Of a stretch of DNA of 64,000 bases, positions 51,701 through 62,656 are shown one piece after another. This stretch comes from Hippasteria phrygiana (Eukaryota; Echinodermata; Asteroidea; Valvatida; Goniasteridae). Numbering within the stretch: the first letter of the stretch is position 1; the number at the start of each line of letters is the position of its first letter. The stretch spans positions 186,001 through 250,000 of the forward strand of contig JAZGUH010000757.1 in the NCBI GenBank assembly GCA_037893225.1, read 5' to 3'. The notes under the pieces were generated by a model. That model saw nothing but the letters and a program-made list of their open reading frames with translations, was not told the DNA's origin and did no database searches. The translations under genes were made by a program, and so were the position numbers.

Positions 51701-53247
51701 GCCGCCGATAATTGCAACATGTAGCGCCAGATCTAAGCTATCCATACATGTCAAAATTACTGCATTTGGTTGATATTTCATGCAATTATGAATGAATAAA
51801 GCAAGTCCATACCCCAGGGAATTTGACATGCATGGAGCAATAAATAGACGGTAACATGTACACAGATGTTGGCCGGAAAGAAAATAAACATTGCGAGGTT
51901 TGAATTTTCTCCACAAGTTTTAACTCTAGGAAGCCGCCGATGATTGCAACATGTAGCGCCAGATCTAAGCTATCCATACATGTCAAAATTACTGTATTTG
52001 GTTGATATTTCATGCAATTATGAATGAGTAAAGCAAGTCATACCCTAGGGAATTTGACAGGCATGGAGCAATAAATAGAAGGTAATATGCACACAGATGT
52101 TGGCCGGAAAGAAAATAAACATTGCGAGGTTTGAATTTTCTCCACAAGTGTTAACTCTAAGAAGCCGCCGATAATTGCAACATGTAGCGCCAGATCTAAG
52201 CTATCCATACATGTCAAAATTACTGTATTTGGTTGATATTTCATGCAATTATGAATGAGTAAAGCAAGTCATACCCTAGGGAATTTGACAGGCATGGAGC
52301 AATAAATAGAAGGTAATATGCACACAGATGTTGGCCGGAAAGAAAATAAACATTGCGAGGTTTGTATTTTCTCCACAAGTTTTAACTCTAGGAAGCCGCC
52401 GATGATTGCAACATGTAGCGCCAGATCTAAGCTATCCATACATGTCAAAATTACTGTATTTGGTTGATATTTCATGCAATTATGAATGAATAAAGCAAGT
52501 CCATACCCCAGGGAATTTGACATGCATGGAGCAATAAATAGACGGTAACATGTACACAGATGTTGGCCGGAAAGAAAATAAACATTGCGAGGTTTGAATT
52601 TTCTCCACAAGTGTTAACTCTAAGAAGCCGCCGATAATTGCAACATGTAGCGCCAGATCTAAGCTATCCATACATGTCAAAATTACTGTATTTGGTTGAT
52701 ATTTCATGCAATTATGAATGAGTAAAGCAAGTCATACCCTAGGGAATTTGACAGGCATGGAGCAATAAATAGAAGGTAATATGCACACAGATGTTGGCCG
52801 GAAAGAAAATAAACATTGCGAGGTTTTAATTTTCTCCACAAGTGTTAACTCTAAGAAGCCGCCGATAATTGCAACATGTAGCGCCAGATCTAAGCTATCC
52901 ATACATGTCAAAATTACTGCATTTGGTTGATATTTCATGCAATTATGAATGAATAAAGCAAGTCCATACCCCAGGGAATTTGACATGCATGGAGCAATAA
53001 ATAGACGGTAACATGTACACAGATGTTGGCCGGAAAGAAAATAAACATTGCGAGGTTTGAATTTTCTCCACAAGTTTTAACTCTAGGAAGCCGCCGATGA
53101 TTGCAACATGTAGCGCCAGATCTAAGCTATCCATACATGTCAAAATTACTGTATTTGGTTGATATTTCATGCAATTATGAATGAGTAAAGCAAGTCATAC
53201 CCTTGGGAATTTGACAGGCATGGAGCAATAAATAGACGGTAACATGT
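48743..53247 (+). repeat. Mixed tract with overlapping 3-mer and 6-mer offsets
   Basis: Several short duplications overlap here. About 49165-49905 matches 52636-53376 at 3471 bp, sharing gaggttttaat and the private cccttgggaa at about 49735 and 53206. About 49765-50742 matches 51154-52131 at 1389 bp. The variant ccctgggga occurs near 49039 and 51354 and also at 42335. Other private changes are gtttgtatttt near 52364 and aaaatcactg near 51526. Monomers alternate between 231 and 232 bp, unlike the flanking tracts. Confidence 0.78.
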
Positions 53248-56200
53248 ACACAGATGTTGGCCGGAAAGAAAATAAACATTGCGAGGTTTGAATTTTCTCC
53301 ACAAGTTTTAACTCTAGGAAGCCGCCGATGATTGCAACATGTAGCGCCAGATCTAAGCTATCCATACATGTCAAAATCACTGTATTTGGTTGATATTTCA
53401 TGCAATTATGAATGAGTAAAGCAAGTCATACCCTAGGGAATTTGACAGGCATGGAGCAATAAATAGAAGGTAATATGCACACAGATGTTGGCCGGAAAGA
53501 AAATAAACATTGCGAGGTTTGAATTTTCTCCACAAGTTTTAACTCTAGGAAGCCGCCGATGATTGCAACATGTAGCGCCAGATCTAAGCTATCCATACAT
53601 GTCAAAATTACTGTATTTGGTTGATATTTCATGCAATTATGAATGAGCAAAGCAAGTCATACCCAAGGGAATTTGACAGGCATGGAGCAATAAATAGACG
53701 GTAACATGTACACAGATGTTGGCCGGAAAGAAAATAAACATTGCGAGGTTTTAATTTTCTCCACAAGTGTTAACTCTAAGAAGCCGCCGATAATTGCAAC
53801 ATGTAGCGCCAGATCTAAGCTATCCATACATGTCAAAATTACTGAATTTGGTTTATATTTCATGCAATTATGAATGAGTAAAGCAAGTCATACCCTAGGG
53901 AATTTGACAGGCATGGAGCAATAAATAGACGGTAACATGTACACAGATGTTGGCCGGAAAGAAAATAAACATTGCGAGGTTTGAATTTTCTCCACAAGTT
54001 TTAACTCAAGGAAGCCGCCGATGATTGCAACATGTAGCGCCAGATCTAAGCTATCCATACATGTCAAAATTACTGTATTTGGTTGATATTTCATGCAATT
54101 ATGAATGAGTAAAGCAAGTCATACCCTAGGGAATTTGACAGGCATGGAGCAATAAATAGAAGGTAATATGCACACAGATGTTGGCCGGAAAGAAAATAAA
54201 CATTGCGAGGTTTGAATTTTCTCCACAAGTGTTAACTCTAAGAAGCCGCCGATAATTGCAACATGTAGCGCCAGATCTAAGCTATCCATACATGTCAAAA
54301 TTACTGTATTTGGTTGATATTTCATGCAATTATGAATGAGTAAAGCAAGTCATACCCTAGGGAATTTGACAGGCATGGAGCAATAAATAGAAGGTAATAT
54401 GCACACAGATGTTGGCCGGAAAGAAAATAAACATTGCGAGGTTTGAATTTTCTCCACAAGTTTTAACTCTAGGAAGCCGCCGATAATTGCAACATGTAGC
54501 GCCAGATCTAAGCTATCCATACATGTCAAAATCACTGTATTTGGTTGATATTTCATGCAATTATGAATGAGTAAAGCAAGTCATACCCTAGGGAATTTGA
54601 CAGGCATGGAGCAATAAATAGAAGGTAATATGCACACAGATGTTGGCCGGAAAGAAAATAAACATTGCGAGGTTTGAATTTTCTCCACAAGTTTTAACTC
54701 TAGGAAGCCGCCGATGATTGCAACATGTAGCGCCAGATCTAAGCTATCCATACATGTCAAAATTACTGTATTTGGTTGATATTTCATGCAATTATGAATG
54801 AGTAAAGCAAGTCATACCCAAGGGAATTTGACAGGCATGGAGCAATAAATAGAAGGTAATATGCACACAGATGTTGGCCGGAAAGAAAATAAACATTGCG
54901 AGGTTTGAATTTTCTCCACAAGTGTTAACTCTAAGAAGCCGCCGATAATTGCAACATGTAGCGCCAGATCTAAGCTATCCATACATGTCAAAATTACTGT
55001 ATTTGGTTGATATTTCATGCAATTATGAATGAGTAAAGCAAGTCATACCCTAGGGAATTTGACAGGCATGGAGCAATAAATAGAAGGTAATATGCACACA
55101 GATGTTGGCCGGAAAGAAAATAAACATTGCGAGGTTTGAATTTTCTCCACAAGTGTTAACTCTAAGAAGCCGCCGATAATTGCAACATGTAGCGCCAGAT
55201 CTAAGCTATCCATACATGTCAAAATTACTGTATTTGGTTGATATTTCATGCAATTATGAATGAGTAAAGCAAGTCATACCCTAGGGAATTTGACAGGCAT
55301 GGAGCAATAAATAGAAGGTAATATGCACACAGATGTTGGCCGGAAAGAAAATAAACATTGCGAGGTTTGAATTTTCTCCACAAGTTTTAACTCTAGGAAG
55401 CCGCCGATGATTGCAACATGTAGCGCCAGATCTAAGCTATCCATACATGTCAAAATCACTGTATTTGGTTGATATTTCATGCAATTATGAATGAGTAAAG
55501 CAAGTCATACCCTAGGGAATTTGACAGGCATGGAGCAATAAATAGAAGGTAATATGCACACAGATGTTGGCCGGAAAGAAAATAAACATTGCGAGGTTTG
55601 AATTTTCTCCACAAGTTTTAACTCTAGGAAGCCGCCGATGATTGCAACATGTAGCGCCAGATCTAAGCTATCCATACATGTCAAAATTACTGTATTTGGT
55701 TGATATTTCATGCAATTATGAATGAGCAAAGCAAGTCATACCCTAGGGAATTTGACAGGCATGGAGCAATAAATAGACGGTAACATGTACACAGATGTTG
55801 GCCGGAAAGAAAATAAACATTGCGAGGTTTGAATTTTCTCCACAAGTGTTAACTCTAAGAAGCCGCCGATAATTGCAACATGTAGCGCCAGATCTAAGCT
55901 ATCCATACATGTCAAAATTACTGAATTTGGTTTATATTTCATGCAATTATGAATGAGTAAAGCAAGTCATACCCTAGGGAATTTGACAGGCATGGAGCAA
56001 TAAATAGACGGTAACATGTACACAGATGTTGGCCGGAAAGAAAATAAACATTGCGAGGTTTGAATTTTCTCCACAAGTTTTAACTCAAGGAAGCCGCCGA
56101 TGATTGCAACATGTAGCGCCAGATCTAAGCTATCCATACATGTCAAAATTACTGTATTTGGTTGATATTTCATGCAATTATGAATGAGTAAAGCAAGTCA

Positions 56201-59200
56201 TACCCTAGGGAATTTGACAGGCATGGAGCAATAAATAGAAGGTAATATGCACACAGATGTTGGCCGGAAAGAAAATAAACATTGCGAGGTTTGAATTTTC
56301 TCCACAAGTGTTAACTCTAAGAAGCCGCCGATAATTGCAACATGTAGCGCCAGATCTAAGCTATCCATACATGTCAAAATTACTGCATTTGGTTGATATT
56401 TCATGCAATTATGAATGAATAAAGCAAGTCCATACCCCAGGGAATTTGACATGCATGGAGCAATAAATAGACGGTAACATGTACACAGATGTTGGCCGGA
56501 AAGAAAATAAACATTGCGAGGTTTGAATTTTCTCCACAAGTTTTAACTCTAGGAAGCCGCCGATGATTGCAACATGTAGCGCCAGATCTAAGCTATCCAT
56601 ACATGTCAAAATTACTGTATTTGGTTGATATTTCATGCAATTATGAATGAGCAAAGCAAGTCATACCCAAGGGAATTTGACAGGCATGGAGCAATAAATA
56701 GACGGTAACATGTACACAGATGTTGGCCGGAAAGAAAATAAACATTGCGAGGTTTGAATTTTCTCCACAAGTGTTAACTCTAAGAAGCCGCCGATAATTG
56801 CAACATGTAGCGCCAGATCTAAGCTATCCATACATGTCAAAATTACTGAATTTGGTTTATATTTCATGCAATTATGAATGAGTAAAGCAAGTCATACCCT
56901 AGGGAATTTGACAGGCATGGAGCAATAAATAGAAGGTAATATGCACACAGATGTTGGCCGGAAAGAAAATAAACATTGCGAGGTTTGAATTTTCTCCACA
57001 AGTTTTAACTCTAGGAAGCCGCCGATGATTGCAACATGTAGCGCCAGATCTAAGCTATCCATACATGTCAAAATTACTGTATTTGGTTGATATTTCATGC
57101 AATTATGAATGAGTAAAGCAAGTCATACCCAAGGGAATTTGACAGGCATGGAGCAATAAATAGAAGGTAATATGCACACAGATGTTGGCCGGAAAGAAAA
57201 TAAACATTGCGAGGTTTGAATTTTCTCCACAAGTGTTAACTCTAAGAAGCCGCCGATAATTGCAACATGTAGCGCCAGATCTAAGCTATCCATACATGTC
57301 AAAATTACTGTATTTGGTTGATATTTCATGCAATTATGAATGAGTAAAGCAAGTCATACCCTAGGGAATTTGACAGGCATGGAGCAATAAATAGAAGGTA
57401 ATATGCACACAGATGTTGGCCGGAAAGAAAATAAACATTGCGAGGTTTGAATTTTCTCCACAAGTGTTAACTCTAAGAAGCCGCCGATAATTGCAACATG
57501 TAGCGCCAGATCTAAGCTATCCATACATGTCACAATTACTGTATTTGGTTGATATTTCATGCAATTATGAATGAGTAAAGCAAGTCATACCCTAGGGAAT
57601 TTGACAGGCATGGAGCAATAAATAGAAGGTAATATGCACACAGATGTTGGCCGGAAAGAAAATAAACATTGCGAGGTTTGAATTTTCTCCACAAGTTTTA
57701 ACTCTAGGAAGCCGCCGATGATTGCAACATGTAGCGCCAGATCTAAGCTATCCATACATGTCAAAATTACTGAATTTGGTTTATATTTCATGCAATTATG
57801 AATGAGTAAAGCAAGTCATACCCTAGGGAATTTGACAGGCATGGAGCAATAAATAGAAGGTAATATGCACACAGATGTTGGCCGGAAAGAAAATAAACAT
57901 TGCGAGGTTTGAATTTTCTCCACAAGTGTTAACTCTAAGAAGCCGCCGATAATTGCAACATGTAGCGCCAGATCTAAGCTATCCATACATGTCAAAATTA
58001 CTGTATTTGGTTGATATTTCATGCAATTATGAATGAGTAAAGCAAGTCATACCCTAGGGAATTTGACAGGCATGGAGCAATAAATAGAAGGTAATATGCA
58101 CACAGATGTTGGCCGGAAAGAAAATAAACATTGCGAGGTTTGAATTTTCTCCACAAGTTTTAACTCTAGGAAGCCGCCGATGATTGCAACATGTAGCGCC
58201 AGATCTAAGCTATCCATACATGTCAAAATTACTGAATTTGGTTTATATTTCATGCAATTATGAATGAGTAAAGCAAGTCATACCCTAGGGAATTTGACAG
58301 GCATGGAGCAATAAATAGAAGGTAATATGCACACAGATGTTGGCCGGAAAGAAAATAAACATTGCGAGGTTTGAATTTTCTCCACAAGTGTTAACTCTAG
58401 GAAGCCGCCGATAATTGCAACATGTAGCGCCAGATCTAAGCTATCCATACATGTCAAAATTACTGTATTTGGTTTATATTTCATGCAATTATGAATGAGT
58501 AAAGCAAGTCATACCCTAGGGAATTTGACAGGCATGGAGCAATAAATAGAAGGTAATATGCACACAGATGTTGGCCGGAAAGAAAATAAACATTGCGAGG
58601 TTTGAATTTTCTCCACAAGTTTTAACTCTAGGAAGCCGCCGATGATTGCAACATGTAGCGCCAGATCTAAGCTATCCATACATGTCAAAATCACTGTATT
58701 TGGTTGATATTTCATGCAATTATGAATGAGTAAAGCAAGTCATACCCTAGGGAATTTGACAGGCATGGAGCAATAAATAGAAGGTAATATGCACACAGAT
58801 GTTGGCCGGAAAGAAAATAAACATTGCGAGGTTTGAATTTTCTCCACAAGTTTTAACTCTAGGAAGCCGCCGATGATTGCAACATGTAGCGCCAGATCTA
58901 AGCTATCCATACATGTCAAAATTACTGTATTTGGTTGATATTTCATGCAATTATGAATGAGTAAAGCAAGTCATACCCAAGGGAATTTGACAGGCATGGA
59001 GCAATAAATAGAAGGTAATATGCACACAGATGTTGGCCGGAAAGAAAATAAACATTGCGAGGTTTGAATTTTCTCCACAAGTGTTAACTCTAAGAAGCCG
59101 CCGATAATTGCAACATGTAGCGCCAGATCTAAGCTATCCATACATGTCAAAATTACTGTATTTGGTTGATATTTCATGCAATTATGAATGAGTAAAGCAA

Positions 59201-59653
59201 GTCATACCCTAGGGAATTTGACAGGCATGGAGCAATAAATAGAAGGTAATATGCACACAGATGTTGGCCGGAAAGAAAATAAACATTGCGAGGTTTGAAT
59301 TTTCTCCACAAGTTTTAACTCTAGGAAGCCGCCGATGATTGCAACATGTAGCGCCAGATCTAAGCTATCCATACATGTTAAAATCACTGTATTTGGTTGA
59401 TATTTCATGCAATTATGAATGAGTAAAGCAAGTCATACCCTAGGGAATTTGACAGGCATGGAGCAATAAATAGAAGGTAATATGCACACAGATGTTGGCC
59501 GGAAAGAAAATAAACATTGCGAGGTTTGAATTTTCTCCACAAGTTTTAACTCTAGGAAGCCGCCGATGATTGCAACATGTAGCGCCAGATCTAAGCTATC
59601 CATACATGTCAAAATTACTGTATTTGGTTGATATTTCATGCAATTATGAATGA
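53248..59653 (+). repeat. Duplicated segment X, right copy (partner 41686-47629)
   Basis: Same order as the left copy, with two additional monomers near 55.5-56.0 kb. These continue one register to about 55556 and restart another from about 56018. Monomers are 231 bp except for the 232-bp junction near 56425. Its last 3 kb is the first of two tandem 3003-bp units. Confidence 0.86.
56480..59482 (+). repeat. 13-mer HOR unit (3003 bp), tandem copy 1
   Basis: Thirteen 231-bp monomers (13 x 231 = 3003 exactly) repeat immediately downstream, and the same order is present at 44637-47629. It includes C3 monomers near 57770 and 58230, a recombinant monomer with tttggttta behind actgta near 58470, and catgttaaaatc near 59379. 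It carries one private change, cacaattact, at 57533. The run of pure 231-bp monomers here spans 27 monomers. Confidence 0.87.
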
Positions 59654-62600
59654 GCAAAGCAAGTCATACCCAAGGGAATTTGACAGGCATGGAGCAATAA
59701 ATAGACGGTAACATGTACACAGATGTTGGCCGGAAAGAAAATAAACATTGCGAGGTTTGAATTTTCTCCACAAGTGTTAACTCTAAGAAGCCGCCGATAA
59801 TTGCAACATGTAGCGCCAGATCTAAGCTATCCATACATGTCAAAATTACTGAATTTGGTTTATATTTCATGCAATTATGAATGAGTAAAGCAAGTCATAC
59901 CCTAGGGAATTTGACAGGCATGGAGCAATAAATAGAAGGTAATATGCACACAGATGTTGGCCGGAAAGAAAATAAACATTGCGAGGTTTGAATTTTCTCC
60001 ACAAGTTTTAACTCTAGGAAGCCGCCGATGATTGCAACATGTAGCGCCAGATCTAAGCTATCCATACATGTCAAAATTACTGTATTTGGTTGATATTTCA
60101 TGCAATTATGAATGAGTAAAGCAAGTCATACCCAAGGGAATTTGACAGGCATGGAGCAATAAATAGAAGGTAATATGCACACAGATGTTGGCCGGAAAGA
60201 AAATAAACATTGCGAGGTTTGAATTTTCTCCACAAGTGTTAACTCTAAGAAGCCGCCGATAATTGCAACATGTAGCGCCAGATCTAAGCTATCCATACAT
60301 GTCAAAATTACTGTATTTGGTTGATATTTCATGCAATTATGAATGAGTAAAGCAAGTCATACCCTAGGGAATTTGACAGGCATGGAGCAATAAATAGAAG
60401 GTAATATGCACACAGATGTTGGCCGGAAAGAAAATAAACATTGCGAGGTTTGAATTTTCTCCACAAGTGTTAACTCTAAGAAGCCGCCGATAATTGCAAC
60501 ATGTAGCGCCAGATCTAAGCTATCCATACATGTCAAAATTACTGTATTTGGTTGATATTTCATGCAATTATGAATGAGTAAAGCAAGTCATACCCTAGGG
60601 AATTTGACAGGCATGGAGCAATAAATAGAAGGTAATATGCACACAGATGTTGGCCGGAAAGAAAATAAACATTGCGAGGTTTGAATTTTCTCCACAAGTT
60701 TTAACTCTAGGAAGCCGCCGATGATTGCAACATGTAGCGCCAGATCTAAGCTATCCATACATGTCAAAATTACTGAATTTGGTTTATATTTCATGCAATT
60801 ATGAATGAGTAAAGCAAGTCATACCCTAGGGAATTTGACAGGCATGGAGCAATAAATAGAAGGTAATATGCACACAGATGTTGGCCGGAAAGAAAATAAA
60901 CATTGCGAGGTTTGAATTTTCTCCACAAGTGTTAACTCTAAGAAGCCGCCGATAATTGCAACATGTAGCGCCAGATCTAAGCTATCCATACATGTCAAAA
61001 TTACTGTATTTGGTTGATATTTCATGCAATTATGAATGAGTAAAGCAAGTCATACCCTAGGGAATTTGACAGGCATGGAGCAATAAATAGAAGGTAATAT
61101 GCACACAGATGTTGGCCGGAAAGAAAATAAACATTGCGAGGTTTGAATTTTCTCCACAAGTTTTAACTCTAGGAAGCCGCCGATGATTGCAACATGTAGC
61201 GCCAGATCTAAGCTATCCATACATGTCAAAATTACTGAATTTGGTTTATATTTCATGCAATTATGAATGAGTAAAGCAAGTCATACCCTAGGGAATTTGA
61301 CAGGCATGGAGCAATAAATAGAAGGTAATATGCACACAGATGTTGGCCGGAAAGAAAATAAACATTGCGAGGTTTGAATTTTCTCCACAAGTGTTAACTC
61401 TAGGAAGCCGCCGATAATTGCAACATGTAGCGCCAGATCTAAGCTATCCATACATGTCAAAATTACTGTATTTGGTTTATATTTCATGCAATTATGAATG
61501 AGTAAAGCAAGTCATACCCTAGGGAATTTGACAGGCATGGAGCAATAAATAGAAGGTAATATGCACACAGATGTTGGCCGGAAAGAAAATAAACATTGCG
61601 AGGTTTGAATTTTCTCCACAAGTTTTAACTCTAGGAAGCCGCCGATGATTGCAACATGTAGCGCCAGATCTAAGCTATCCATACATGTCAAAATCACTGT
61701 ATTTGGTTGATATTTCATGCAATTATGAATGAGTAAAGCAAGTCATACCCTAGGGAATTTGACAGGCATGGAGCAATAAATAGAAGGTAATATGCACACA
61801 GATGTTGGCCGGAAAGAAAATAAACATTGCGAGGTTTGAATTTTCTCCACAAGTTTTAACTCTAGGAAGCCGCCGATGATTGCAACATGTAGCGCCAGAT
61901 CTAAGCTATCCATACATGTCAAAATTACTGTATTTGGTTGATATTTCATGCAATTATGAATGAGTAAAGCAAGTCATACCCAAGGGAATTTGACAGGCAT
62001 GGAGCAATAAATAGAAGGTAATATGCACACAGATGTTGGCCGGAAAGAAAATAAACATTGCGAGGTTTGAATTTTCTCCACAAGTGTTAACTCTAAGAAG
62101 CCGCCGATAATTGCAACATGTAGCGCCAGATCTAAGCTATCCATACATGTCAAAATTACTGTATTTGGTTGATATTTCATGCAATTATGAATGAGTAAAG
62201 CAAGTCATACCCTAGGGAATTTGACAGGCATGGAGCAATAAATAGAAGGTAATATGCACACAGATGTTGGCCGGAAAGAAAATAAACATTGCGAGGTTTG
62301 AATTTTCTCCACAAGTTTTAACTCTAGGAAGCCGCCGATGATTGCAACATGTAGCGCCAGATCTAAGCTATCCATACATGTTAAAATCACTGTATTTGGT
62401 TGATATTTCATGCAATTATGAATGAGTAAAGCAAGTCATACCCTAGGGAATTTGACAGGCATGGAGCAATAAATAGAAGGTAATATGCACACAGATGTTG
62501 GCCGGAAAGAAAATAAACATTGCGAGGTTTGAATTTTCTCCACAAGTTTTAACTCTAGGAAGCCGCCGATGATTGCAACATGTAGCGCCAGATCTAAGCT

Positions 62601-62656
62601 ATCCATACATGTCAAAATTACTGTATTTGGTTGATATTTCATGCAATTATGAATGA
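59483..62656 (+). repeat. 13-mer HOR unit, tandem copy 2
   Basis: Same order as 56480-59653 at an offset of 3003 bp. Agreement stops near 62656, where gagtaaag replaces gagcaaag. The only difference noticed inside is 60536 a versus 57533 c. Compared with 44637-47629 the offset is 15027 bp. Three copies of this 13-mer are therefore present, one single and two in tandem. Confidence 0.87.
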
